64,000 nucleotides of DNA from contig CAIJYD010000101.1 of the NCBI GenBank assembly GCA_903824785.1, positions 1 to 64,000 on the forward strand, read 5' to 3'. Source of the DNA: an uncultured Bacteroidota bacterium. GTDB taxonomy: Bacteria > Bacteroidota > Bacteroidia > Bacteroidales > VadinHA17. Positions 29,298 to 38,500 of the stretch are shown one piece after another; positions within the stretch are counted from its first letter, which is position 1, and every line of letters starts with the position of its first letter. The translations under genes and the position numbers were made by a program. The notes under the pieces were generated by a model. That model saw nothing but the letters and a program-made list of their open reading frames with translations. It searched no databases and was not told where the DNA came from.

Positions 29298-29305
29298 TAT
29301 ATTTG
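29298..29305 (+). promoter_or_regulatory. Bacteroidota -7 element upstream of the 96-aa gene
   Basis: TATATTTG matches TAnnTTTG exactly. The predicted transcription start (about 29312) gives a leader of about 20 bases to ATG 29334. A -33 box is not evident. Confidence 0.5.
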
Positions 29306-29333
29306 CACTTTAATTAATTCAAACACGTACCGC

Positions 29334-29624
29334 ATGGCAAGTTTAAGAGATCTGAAAAAGGATATTGATTACCTGATTTTTGAAGTGATATCTGATTGTT
29401 TTGTTTATTCAGGAATGCATCCTGAAAATAAATCTGATGAATTATCAGCCATTATTACTGATTCTGTCAATTTCAGAAACGACCTGATTGCCCGTGTTAA
29501 TAACCCTGACGGAAAGGATAATCCAAAAATTTTAAAAGGTTATTATAAATCGGTAGAGAAGGATCTTCTTACAGGTGTTGATAAACTATTTACCAGGCTG
29601 AGTACTATTTCGTCGAAGAAATAG
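29334..29624 (+). CDS. Conserved hypothetical protein, 96 aa
   Basis: 96 residues, predicted mostly helical, no signal peptide or membrane segment, no cysteine cluster. The start SLRDLKKDIDYLIFEVISDCF and the overall acidic/basic alternation resemble small Bacteroidota proteins of unknown function. It has its own promoter match and ATG. Its last 20 bases overlap the end of the convergent AmrS gene on the other strand. I cannot assign a role. Confidence 0.7.
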   Translation: MASLRDLKKDIDYLIFEVISDCFVYSGMHPENKSDELSAIITDSVNFRNDLIARVNNPDGKDNPKILKGYYKSVEKDLLTGVDKLFTRLSTISSKK

Positions 29625-30615
29625 TAAAGTGGCTGTAAATCAGATTACCGCAACAACTACATTTCCCTTCTTCATTCAGGTTTAGAAGAGTGGTCTGATA
29701 ACCGGTTCTGATTGTAACGAGGGTTCCGCATTCAGGGCATTTTGTGTTTTGTGAAGTCTCTGTTTTCAGGTTCCCTGTATAGACATAATTAAGATTTTTT
29801 AATGCTGTATCGTAAAGCCTGCTAAGGGTTTCCTGATTTGTAGCAGGATCATCTCTTTTGTACATCGGGTAATATCTGCTGAGATGCAGAGGAACATCAG
29901 GTCCGAGTTCACCTTCAATCCATTCTGACATTAAAGCCATTTCCTTTTCATTATCGTTTTGTCCGGGTATTATCAGGGTGGTAATCTCCAGATGCTTTCC
30001 CGACCGTGCAATTTGCTTCAGACTATCCTTAACAGGCCCGATGCCGGATCCAGTTAGCCGACGGTAAAAGCTGTCAGTGAATGCTTTAAGGTCAATATTG
30101 AACGCATCGGTAAACCCTGTTATTTCATTCAGCGGATCTGAGTTAATATATCCGTTGCTTACCATTACTGTACATAAGCCAGCTTTTTTAATAAGTATGG
30201 CAACATCCCTCACAAACTCAAACCAGATAACAGGCTCATTATATGTAAATGCTATACCAATGTTGTTTTTTGATGAGAGCGCTGCAGTGGTCAGTTTCTC
30301 AGGTGTTGTATCAGCTATAAAATGGTCTGAATATTTCTGCGAGATATTGAAATTCTGACAAAAATCACAACTCATATTGCAGCCATACGATCCGACTGAT
30401 AACACATTATATCCGGGAAAGAAATGATAAAGTGGTTTTTTCTCAACAGGATCAGAGGAATATCCTGAAAGAACACCATATGTCAGCAACTCAATATTTT
30501 CACCTCTGTTTCTTCTTACTCCGCAAATGCCGGTAGCGCCTTTCGTAAGTTTGCAGCAATGAGGACATAACAGGCATTCAAGTTTGTTCTCATTCTTTTT
30601 GAAGAGGGGTAGCAT
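29605..30615 (-). CDS. amrS: AmmeMemoRadiSam system radical SAM enzyme (AmrS)
   Basis: 336 residues, a radical SAM protein with Cys79, Cys83 and Cys86 (CNMSCDFC, C-x3-C-x2-C) that hold the catalytic [4Fe-4S] cluster. An N-terminal Cys-rich segment (CLLCPHCCKLTKGATGICG) and a C-terminal four-Cys ribbon (CPECG, CSCCG) complete the AmrS/PflA-related pattern. AmrS is defined by co-occurrence with Memo and AMMECR1 domain proteins; neither is encoded next to it here. The reaction is not established. It is often annotated as pyruvate formate-lyase activating enzyme, but no glycyl radical enzyme is nearby. Confidence 0.9.
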   Translation of the reverse strand: MLPLFKKNENKLECLLCPHCCKLTKGATGICGVRRNRGENIELLTYGVLSGYSSDPVEKKPLYHFFPGYNVLSVGSYGCNMSCDFCQNFNISQKYSDHFIADTTPEKLTTAALSSKNNIGIAFTYNEPVIWFEFVRDVAILIKKAGLCTVMVSNGYINSDPLNEITGFTDAFNIDLKAFTDSFYRRLTGSGIGPVKDSLKQIARSGKHLEITTLIIPGQNDNEKEMALMSEWIEGELGPDVPLHLSRYYPMYKRDDPATNQETLSRLYDTALKNLNYVYTGNLKTETSQNTKCPECGTLVTIRTGYQTTLLNLNEEGKCSCCGNLIYSHFTISSTK

Positions 30616-30634
30616 ATAACAACTTTTATTATAG

Positions 30635-30642
30635 CAAAAGTA
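30635..30642 (-). promoter_or_regulatory. Bacteroidota -7 element for amrS
   Basis: Minus-strand TACTTTTG matches TAnnTTTG exactly, 20 bases upstream of the ATG, giving a short leader of about 12 bases. Confidence 0.5.
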
Positions 30643-30695
30643 GAATATTTATCAATCCCATTTATGCTTAATTTAAGGTTTATGAATTAATCAGG

Positions 30696-31169
30696 CTAGA
30701 GCTTCTCCTGAATTATTTCGATGGGAATATCTTTTGATTCAGCAAAATTCATTAACTCATCTTTGATTTTTTCATTCAATTCGCTGAAGGTATTGCCGAA
30801 TCTGAATATGATTCTCTTTTTTGTTTTTAGAAAAAATACAACATTGAAGGGGAATAATTCTATTTTCTCCATTGTCGCGGAAGTAATCACTATAGCCGGA
30901 AGTATACTGTTTTTCTTAAGCCTGACCTGATCGGAGCTTATTTCAATAAATCTGACTGCCCTCCCCAGGCCTGCCCAGATCTGATAAACTCCAAAACCTG
31001 AGAGAAATATGATTGTTATCCAGAGATTAATATCAGCTTTCAGAGAACTGAGATTGAAAATAACCCAGAAAACAGCTATCCCGATGCAGACAATGCCGAA
31101 TGCTATCCTTACTGTTTTAAAAAAAATGTTGGTTTCAACTGATCCGAGAGAGAAATACTTCACTTCCAT
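30696..31169 (-). CDS. Hypothetical two-helix membrane protein with PH-like domain
   Basis: 157 residues: two predicted membrane helices (about 19-40 and 52-70) and then a soluble beta-rich region (about 75-157) with the layout of the PH-like domains found after membrane hairpins in bacterial proteins. No catalytic motifs. It is upstream of amrS on the same strand with an 80-bp gap that holds the amrS promoter match, so it is probably separate. Function unknown. Confidence 0.6.
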   Translation of the reverse strand: MEVKYFSLGSVETNIFFKTVRIAFGIVCIGIAVFWVIFNLSSLKADINLWITIIFLSGFGVYQIWAGLGRAVRFIEISSDQVRLKKNSILPAIVITSATMEKIELFPFNVVFFLKTKKRIIFRFGNTFSELNEKIKDELMNFAESKDIPIEIIQEKL

Positions 31170-31531
31170 TTTCTGATATATATCTAATTACTGATTAATT
31201 TATGAACCTGAAGTTCATCACAAAGTAACTTAAAAGGAATAAAAATACCTCTCTGATTTTCAACAAACCGCGATAATAATTTTTTCACTGACCCGGTCAG
31301 CACCTTCGGCTCACATCGGTCAGCACCTTCGGCTCACACCGAACTTTTACCTTTTCAGCAGTTTGTTAATTAAATAGATGAATTATATATCAGCCATTCG
31401 AAAAATTATTTATTTTTATACTTGACAATCTTAAATTAATCTGATAAATTCATTTTAGCTGAAAGGTTAGATAAATATTGATTAGTTAGTTGATTAATAA
31501 ATATATAAAACATTTAAATTTTTTTAAATCC
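31170..31531. other. 362-bp intergenic region between divergent genes
   Basis: AT-rich sequence between the two-helix membrane protein (minus) and the DUF1080 gene (plus). It contains the 23-bp tandem repeat listed separately. I see no open reading frame with a plausible start, no RNA gene and no exact TAnnTTTG box; promoters for both flanking genes are presumably here. Confidence 0.6.
31294..31341. repeat. Two tandem 23-bp repeats, GC-rich in an AT-rich gap
   Basis: Units 31294-31316 and 31317-31339 differ at only the last base and share the core GTCAGCACCTTCGGCTCAC; the CG of a third unit follows. The unit is much more GC-rich than its surroundings and resembles the short dispersed repeats seen between genes in environmental Bacteroidota genomes. 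Confidence 0.8.
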
Positions 31532-32317
31532 ATGATTATGAAAAAAACCGTTTCTATTGCCTTTTTAATATTCTCATTTTTTTATGGCTCAGCACTGGCT
31601 CAGCAACCTGTTCTTAAAGCTTTGGATGGTGACAAGATGATTCCGGGTTTGACAGAAATTATGGACCCTGAAGTTACTATAATTCAGCCTGGTATAAAAG
31701 ACAGCGATGCTCCTTCGGATGCTATAATACTGTTTGGTGGTTCAGATATTAATTCAGAGTGGACAGACAATAAAGGTGCTCCTTCAAAGTGGATTGTGAA
31801 AGATGGTTCTTTAGTTTGTGTAAAGGGTTCAGGCGTTATAAAAACAAAACGCAAATTTTCAAATTTCCAGTTGCATATTGAATGGAAAACTCCTTCTGAA
31901 GTATCAGGTGATGGCCAGGGTAGAGGGAATAGTGGTATTTTTATGCAGGAACTTTATGAATTACAGGTACTTGACAGCTACAATAACCGCACTTACCGCC
32001 ATGGGCAGGCAGGTAGTTTTTATAAACAATTTGCTCCTTTAGTGAATGTTTCAAGAAAACCGGGCGAATGGCAGACCTATGATGTTATTTATACCGCACC
32101 GACTTTTAATAATGATACAACAACCTTTTTTACTCCTCCACGGGTTACAGTATTACATAATGGAGTATTGGTGCAGAATAACGTAAGCCTTAGAGGACCA
32201 ACTGTATATGTTGGAATTCCTGAGTATTTTATTAAGAAACATGGGGCAGGAAGCCTGGTTCTTCAGGATCATGGTAATCCTGTAGCATACCGGAATATCT
32301 GGATGAGGGAATTGTAG
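31532..32317 (+). CDS. DUF1080 (3-keto-disaccharide hydrolase-like) secreted protein
   Basis: 261 residues from ATG 31532 (ATG 31538 is equally possible; an upstream in-frame TTG at 31490 is unlikely because the signal peptide begins at MKKTVS). A signal peptide ends near ALAQQ. The body is a LamG-like beta-sandwich of the DUF1080 family: LFGGSDINSEW, WIVKDGSLVCV, the GNSGIFMQ-x-LYELQVLDS core, and LQDHGNPVAYRNIWMREL at the end. Family members hydrolyse 3-keto-glycosides produced by Gfo/Idh/MocA oxidoreductases, and one lies directly downstream. I infer periplasmic cleavage of an oxidised sugar; the sugar is unknown. Confidence 0.88.
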   Translation: MIMKKTVSIAFLIFSFFYGSALAQQPVLKALDGDKMIPGLTEIMDPEVTIIQPGIKDSDAPSDAIILFGGSDINSEWTDNKGAPSKWIVKDGSLVCVKGSGVIKTKRKFSNFQLHIEWKTPSEVSGDGQGRGNSGIFMQELYELQVLDSYNNRTYRHGQAGSFYKQFAPLVNVSRKPGEWQTYDVIYTAPTFNNDTTTFFTPPRVTVLHNGVLVQNNVSLRGPTVYVGIPEYFIKKHGAGSLVLQDHGNPVAYRNIWMREL

Positions 32318-32419
32318 TTTTACAACATTAATGATTAAGTTGTTACATAATTGAAAAATCAAAATTATCTATAATAAGTATTTTTATCATTCCATATTAA
32401 AAACTTAAATTACCTGACA

Positions 32420-33910
32420 ATGAAGAAAAATTTTAAAACAATTTCACGCCGGACATTTCTGGAAAGCACCGGTGCTGTAGCTGCAGGTCTTACTATACTG
32501 CCCAGCTCAGTTATCAGTGGCTTTGGCCATAAGGCTCCCAGCGACAAACTCAATATTGCTATAGTTGGAATCGGAGGAATGGGAAACTCAAACTTAAAAG
32601 CAGTTGCCCCGACAGAAAATATAGTAGCACTCTGTGATGTTGACTGGGATTATTCAAAACCTGTTTTTGCTGCCAATCCAAAAGCAAAAGCTTACTGGGA
32701 TTACAGGAAAATGTATGATGAAGTAGGGAAGAATATAGATGCAGTTATGGTTGCAACAGCCGACCATACACATTGTATTGTTGCCTCCACAGCAATGGCT
32801 ATGGGAAAACATGCTTATGTTCAGAAACCGCTTACCCATTCTGTTTATGAGTCAAGGCTCCTGACAAAACTTGCAGCAAAACATCAAGTGGCAACACAGA
32901 TGGGAAACCAGGGATCTTCCGGCGAGGGTATTAACCTTACTTGCGAATGGCTTCAGAACGGCGAAATAGGTGAAGTAAAAAAAGTTGAAGCTTTTACTGA
33001 CCGTCCGATATGGCCACAGGGTCTTAACAGGCCTGCGAAAGGTGAGTGGGTTCCTGACACTCTGAACTGGGATCTTTTTATTGGTCCAGCTCCAATGCGT
33101 CCTTATAACAGCATTTATCACCCATGGAACTGGCGTGGCTGGTGGGATTTTGGTACAGGTGCACTCGGCGATATGGCATGCCATATTATGCATCCGGTAT
33201 TCAAAGGTTTGAAACTTAAATACCCTGTTAAAGCTCAGGGCAGCTCAACTCTTTTATTAACCGATTGTGCTCCTAATGCTCAGATGGTTACTCTGGAATT
33301 TCCTGAAAGAATTGCTCCAAAGGGTTCAAAAATCAAATACCCTGCTGTTGAAGTAATATGGTACGATGGTGGATTACAGCCTGCTAGACCAGCAGGATGG
33401 CCAGCCGGAAAAGATATGAATGACAGTGGTGGCGGAGTTATTTTCCATGGTTCGAAAGATACTCTTATCTGCGGTTGTTATGGTAAAAATCCATGGCTAT
33501 TGTCAGGCCGCGTTCCTGTAGTTGCAAAAACTGAACGCAGAGTGGATGGTGAAAAACATGAAATGGACTGGGTACGTGCTTGTAAAGAGCCAAAAGAAAG
33601 CAGAGTTGCTACCAAATCTGATTTTTCAGAATCCGGACCATTTAATGAAATGGTTGTAATGGGTGTTCTTGCTGTAAGGCTCCAGGGGCTTAATAAAGAG
33701 CTTGAATGGAATGGAGAAAAGATGGAATTCACAAACATCGGTGACAGTGAAACTGTGAAGATCTGCGTTGAAGATGCATTCAGCATTAAAGATGGTCATC
33801 CAACATTTAGTAAAAAATGGACCGAACCTCTCAATGCAAAACAGTTTGCAGCTGAAATGGTTAAGCATAATTACCGCAAAGGCTGGTCATTACCGGAAAT
33901 GCCTGTATAA
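32420..33910 (+). CDS. Tat-exported Gfo/Idh/MocA family oxidoreductase
   Basis: 496 residues. A twin-arginine signal (SRRTFLESTGAVAAG) indicates export of a folded, cofactor-loaded protein. The Rossmann motif AIVGIGGMGNSNLK and the catalytic-region KPLTHSVYES (the EKP-type motif here reads QKP) fit the family, and the C-terminal half is the alpha/beta substrate domain. Such enzymes oxidise or reduce a sugar hydroxyl with bound NAD(P). It lies between two DUF1080 genes and 102 bp after the first; together they suggest oxidation of a glycoside at C3 followed by hydrolysis. A strong terminator follows directly. Confidence 0.9.
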   Translation: MKKNFKTISRRTFLESTGAVAAGLTILPSSVISGFGHKAPSDKLNIAIVGIGGMGNSNLKAVAPTENIVALCDVDWDYSKPVFAANPKAKAYWDYRKMYDEVGKNIDAVMVATADHTHCIVASTAMAMGKHAYVQKPLTHSVYESRLLTKLAAKHQVATQMGNQGSSGEGINLTCEWLQNGEIGEVKKVEAFTDRPIWPQGLNRPAKGEWVPDTLNWDLFIGPAPMRPYNSIYHPWNWRGWWDFGTGALGDMACHIMHPVFKGLKLKYPVKAQGSSTLLLTDCAPNAQMVTLEFPERIAPKGSKIKYPAVEVIWYDGGLQPARPAGWPAGKDMNDSGGGVIFHGSKDTLICGCYGKNPWLLSGRVPVVAKTERRVDGEKHEMDWVRACKEPKESRVATKSDFSESGPFNEMVVMGVLAVRLQGLNKELEWNGEKMEFTNIGDSETVKICVEDAFSIKDGHPTFSKKWTEPLNAKQFAAEMVKHNYRKGWSLPEMPV

Positions 33911-33919
33911 TATAATAAT

Positions 33920-33956
33920 ATGGTCACAGGATTAATACCCCTGTGACCATTATTTT
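33920..33956 (+). terminator. Strong rho-independent terminator after the Gfo/Idh/MocA gene
   Basis: Perfect 11-bp stem ATGGTCACAGG/CCTGTGACCAT (33920-33930 with 33940-33950), 9-base loop, then TATTTT. Starts 10 bases after the stop. Confidence 0.85.
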
Positions 33957-34122
33957 AAACTTTTTATTCATTATGAAACCGGCATTTTGCTGATTTATCT
34001 GTCAGCAAAGAGAGTTAAACAGCATAAACGGTTCCTTGTCTGGCTGACATAACAGAACTAACCAATAAGGTTTTAAAAAGTGAGGCGGACAGGTTTTTCA
34101 CATTTTAAATAGAAATTGGATT

Positions 34123-34857
34123 ATGAAGAGATTTGTAAATATTATTTTATGGTGTGCCCTTGTCTCGGCTCTTGCAGCTTCATGCGGAACTAAAGGCAGC
34201 GCAAAAAAAGAGGCATCAAAAGATGACGGTTTTGTCTCAATCTTTGATGGAAAAACAACTGCCGGCTGGCGCGGCTATAACAAGACAGCTTTTCCGGCTG
34301 AAGGATGGGAGGTCGTAGACGGAACTTTACATGTGATCGGTTCAGGTACAGGTGAAGCCGGGAACGGCGGTGATATCATCTTTGATAAGAAACTTAGCAA
34401 CTTTGAACTGTCGCTTGAATGGAAGATATCCGAGGGAGGAAACAGTGGTATATTTATTCTTGCCCAAGAAATTCCTAACGAACGGATCTTTAAATCATCA
34501 CCTGAAATGCAGATACTTGATAATGACAAGCATGTTGATGCAAAACTTGGAGTTAACGGGAATAGACAAGCCGGGTCGCTTTATGACCTCATACCTGCTG
34601 TTCCGCAGAACACCAAACCGGCAGGAGAATGGAATCAGGTTGGTATAATTTGTTATCAGGGAACAGTTGTTTTCAAGTCAAACGGAGCCAATGTAGTTGA
34701 ATTTCATCTATGGACAGAAGACTGGAAAAAGATGGTTTCAAATTCCAAATTCAAAGACTGGGAGTGGTTTCTTAATCCTGGTAAGGAGGGCTATATCGGT
34801 CTGCAGGATCATGGAAATGATGTCTGGTTCAGAAATATTAAACTCAAGGAACTTTAA
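34123..34857 (+). CDS. DUF1080 (3-keto-disaccharide hydrolase-like) lipoprotein
   Basis: 244 residues with a lipoprotein signal (lipobox AASC, Cys21). The single DUF1080 domain shows FDGKTTAGWRGY, GWEVVDGTLHVIGSG, the GGNSGIFI core, EMQILDNDKH, and the closing LQDHGNDVWFRNIKLKEL. It is a second, clearly diverged member beside the first DUF1080 protein, but is separated from the oxidoreductase gene by a terminator and 212 bp, so it is probably expressed from its own promoter. Likely role is hydrolysis of 3-keto-glycosides at the outer membrane; substrate specificity may differ from the soluble paralogue. Confidence 0.88.
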   Translation: MKRFVNIILWCALVSALAASCGTKGSAKKEASKDDGFVSIFDGKTTAGWRGYNKTAFPAEGWEVVDGTLHVIGSGTGEAGNGGDIIFDKKLSNFELSLEWKISEGGNSGIFILAQEIPNERIFKSSPEMQILDNDKHVDAKLGVNGNRQAGSLYDLIPAVPQNTKPAGEWNQVGIICYQGTVVFKSNGANVVEFHLWTEDWKKMVSNSKFKDWEWFLNPGKEGYIGLQDHGNDVWFRNIKLKEL

Positions 34858-34880
34858 TAAATTCACTTTGAAAAACAGAG

Positions 34881-34911
34881 GGCTGGACCGATTTTCGATT
34901 CAGCCTTTTTT
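34881..34911. terminator. Terminator between convergent DUF1080 and HD genes
   Basis: GGCTG/CAGCC base (34881-34885 with 34901-34905) extended inward with one mismatch to a CGA/TCG tip, then a run of T on the plus strand. It ends just before the stop codon of the convergent HD-domain gene. Confidence 0.75.
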
Positions 34912-34912
34912 G

Positions 34913-35485
34913 TCAGCCTCCCAAACCGATCTCAGCAGCGGCGGTTCTCATCCCCATAATACAATCGGTTATAAGATCATCAAGACTTACGCCGAGCATC
35001 TGAGCTCCTTTTTCAATAACCGAACGGTCAACTCCTGCAGCAAACTTTTTATCATTCCATTTCTTTTTTACCGATCGGGCTTCCATGTCAAGTACACTTT
35101 TTGAAGGTCTGACAAGTGCGCTTGTTGCAACCAGGCCTGTAAGCTCATCAACAGCATAGATGGTCTTTTCAAGTAACGACAGCGGTTCTGTTTCAGTTGC
35201 AAGTCCCCAGCCATGGCTCATTACGGCACGGATATATTCTTCCGGCCAAAGATTCTCGCGAAGTATTTTTTCAGTCATAATACAATGCTGTTCAGGATAC
35301 ATCTCATAATCAAGATCGTGAATGAGACCTATAATTCCCCATTTCTCTTCATCCTCACCCGATTTCTTCGCCATAAACCGCATTACACTTTCAACTGCAA
35401 GGGCGTGTTTTAAAAGGCTCTCTGATTTGTTGTATTTTTTAAACAATTCCATTGCCATTTCACGGGTTGGTACTGGTGTGGTCAT
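34913..35485 (-). CDS. HD-domain phosphohydrolase
   Basis: 190 residues, cytoplasmic. The HD signature is IHDLDYE with an upstream His in LLKHALAVE, and a further region GLATETEPLSLLEKTIYAVDE contributes the remaining metal ligands as in HDIG-type predicted hydrolases. The family acts on phosphate esters or nucleotides; substrate unknown. It is transcribed on the minus strand downstream of nothing related. Similar small HD proteins are widespread as single genes. Confidence 0.82.
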   Translation of the reverse strand: MTTPVPTREMAMELFKKYNKSESLLKHALAVESVMRFMAKKSGEDEEKWGIIGLIHDLDYEMYPEQHCIMTEKILRENLWPEEYIRAVMSHGWGLATETEPLSLLEKTIYAVDELTGLVATSALVRPSKSVLDMEARSVKKKWNDKKFAAGVDRSVIEKGAQMLGVSLDDLITDCIMGMRTAAAEIGLGG

Positions 35486-35521
35486 TGATAATGTGGTTTT
35501 TAAGGGAGAAATATAGATAAA

Positions 35522-38500
35522 TTACCTGTTGATTTTAATTACCGTCAATGTTTTATTTATGGCTGTTCCCCTGATATTGAGATAATAAACTGCTGGACCC
35601 AGTCTGAGATCAGGGATAATAATTTCATTTTTTCCGGCCAGTATATCTTTTTCAGCTTCATATATTTTAGATCCGGTAATGTTACTTAATGAAAAATGGA
35701 GATGATCACCATATTTTGAATTGATATATATCGTAAACTGGCCAGCGAAAGGATTCGGAAATACAATTACAGAATCGCGGATTTCAGTGTTTTGAATTTT
35801 AACAACTATTGTATCATTAAAAATGTAATCATCGTTGTTTCCGGTACCATATGTTGCAATATTATAGATGCCGTATTTTGAAAGATCTATCTTTTTATCA
35901 AAAGAGACAGTAACTGAATCGCCAAACGGGATTACCTGTTTTTCAAAAAGTTGTTTTACTGTAACTGCCTGGTTATTTACTTTATAAGCAAGATAAAAGC
36001 TGTTTATAACATCCCTTCCAATATTCAGAACTTTAACTGTGACTGTCTCCTGCCCGTATTTTTCATTTTGAACAGGATTTACCACTCTTGCAACCTTAAG
36101 GTCTTTCTGAATATAATTTACATAACCTGTTTTAGAGAAATCAATCATATCGATCCAGGCACAATCCGATCCGCCTGAAACTGACTGATCCTTCTTGTAA
36201 ATCCACTCCATTTTGTTCGCTCCTGCCGGTACGGCAACTGCTTTCCCTGTCCAGGGGACCTCACCGGATGCTTTGAATACCTCAGCATCATTCAGCTTGA
36301 AGACAAAATAGTCGTAATTTACTTCTGACGAAACCTTATAGAAAAACTTAACTGAATCGGCTGCTGTAAATACGGTTCTGATTATCAATGAGGTAGTTGC
36401 ACTATGTGAAATAGCACCTGATTTAGCACAAAGAGTTCCTTCATAGGAGCCTGTACCAATTACTGTCCAGGGAACAGCACTTATGTTTATCCATGGAAAG
36501 GAGTTGAATGATGATGCTTCAAAAGTCTCCCTTATCTTTCCAATTCGGAAGGCGAAATCTTTATTTAAAATATATGGGCTGCAATCAAGAGTTGATGTAA
36601 CTGAAATAGAACTGCCTGATAATGATTGGTCTGACAGTTTAACAGTTACAGGAATTTCGGAGGTCTCTCCCAGTTTAAGTACTCCCGATTTTATTGTTGG
36701 TTCTAAAATGGAAAGATCTGAATTTGTAGTTGCTACTGAGAATTGTCCCGATGCATCACTGCTTCCATTATTGAGGATTTTGAAAATAAGTTTAAATGTT
36801 TCTCCTGATTCAGCAAAGGAGTCTCCGTCGCCTAATACCGAATCGTCTATCCTGCAATTGATTATCTGTAAGTCAGGAGCATGAAGGCTGATGTCGATAT
36901 TGTAGTGTTTTTCCGATTTCAGATCTTTCAACATCAGATGGATTGTTACTGCAGCCATATCCGGAACTTTATTTGAAACGGTTATCCCGAGTTTATCGGA
37001 GATAGTAACCTCCGAACCGGCTGCAAGTGTGCCGATATAAGCTGAATCGCTGTTGATTGTAATCCATTGAGATGTTGATGATATGGTGGCATAAAGATTA
37101 CTGGCAGAGGTTAATCCAAGGTTTTTTAGGATGAGTTTGAGGTAGAAAGACTCTCCGAAATCAGCACTGCTGTTATTATTGCCTCCAATATCGTTAATAC
37201 TTGTTGATGTTAGGTTTATATACTCCGAAGTTATAGCCGAAATATGTATTGTTTTAATCAGAGGCAACCTGTTCTGACCGGTAATTACAATCATGCATGA
37301 ATCATTTTTCAGACCGGGAAGGTCAAGTACAACTGACCCTGACGCACTGGCATACGAAGCGTCCCAGAGTGTGTCGAAATGTGATATTGCAACATATGCG
37401 AATGGATCGACATTTAAGGAAAGTGTTTTAATGCCGTTTGGAATTGTATCAGCCAGAGCGATATTGAAAGGAACGGGTTTTCCTATTACAGGAATTACGC
37501 TTGGATCGCCAATCAGGTTATAGGTCTCCCAGTAGTATCGTTTTCGGGATGATGTACTTGCACTGACTGCCATGTTCCCGGCATAATTTACCTGCCCCAT
37601 GGTAAAATACCAGTCTGAAGGGGATTCCCCGTGGGTATGAAAAAGTCTGTCATAAGCTCCAAGTCCGGTTGTTGCGTATGTAGGGTCAGATGAAGGAGTA
37701 CCTGTTCCGACAGCCCAGTAAAAATCCTCATCCCAGTAGGAATCGTTTGAGCATCCTATAAAACCTATTGCACCTTTGTTTTCTGAAACTATCATTCTGT
37801 TTCCCATCGACGAAGAACTGCTGAAATGGGCTGTCTGGCATGCATTGTTTATTACAAAGGGGTACATGTTTTTATTCCTCATTGAATCGATACTTACCGT
37901 AGGATCAAGCCAGCCTGCAGCATCACCGTGCCCGGTGTAATTAATAAATGTTATTCCTTTGTTTATCAGCTTTTTAATTGAGTCCTCAGAGCTGGCCGCC
38001 TGCGGATAGTAAAAATTCGTACCCGTTAATCCGTTAGAACTTTTAATATAATTGGTCATTGCATACTTAACCTGCCCGTTCATGGTATTGGCATATCCGG
38101 CATCATTTCCGGCAGTTACAAGCGCCCGGGAATAGAATTTGTTGGTGTCGGCGAACTCAAACTTCTCATATTGAATAATCTTGTTAAGCACAGTTTTTAA
38201 TTCTGTAGTGTCGGCTACAGGTAACCTTCCGATAAATACATCAGGAATATAATCACCATTTCCGTCGAATTCACCGTAATACATATCGGTAATATTCCCT
38301 GATCCGTAATATGGAATTCTTTTAACATCCCCGATAATGAGAAGATAATCGGGAGGAGGATTGATATCAGATGAGGATTTGTAAATATTTGTAAGAGTAT
38401 CTTTTAGTTTTGTGTATGTGTCACCGGCCATTGTTGCTCCTTTATATAATACTTCAAGTTTATAGCCTTTCTGTGTTTTCCATTTCAAAAATGGTTTAAG

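Noticed and set aside
31294-31341. CRISPR array
   Set aside because: Two adjoining 23-bp units without spacers, and no cas genes in the window.
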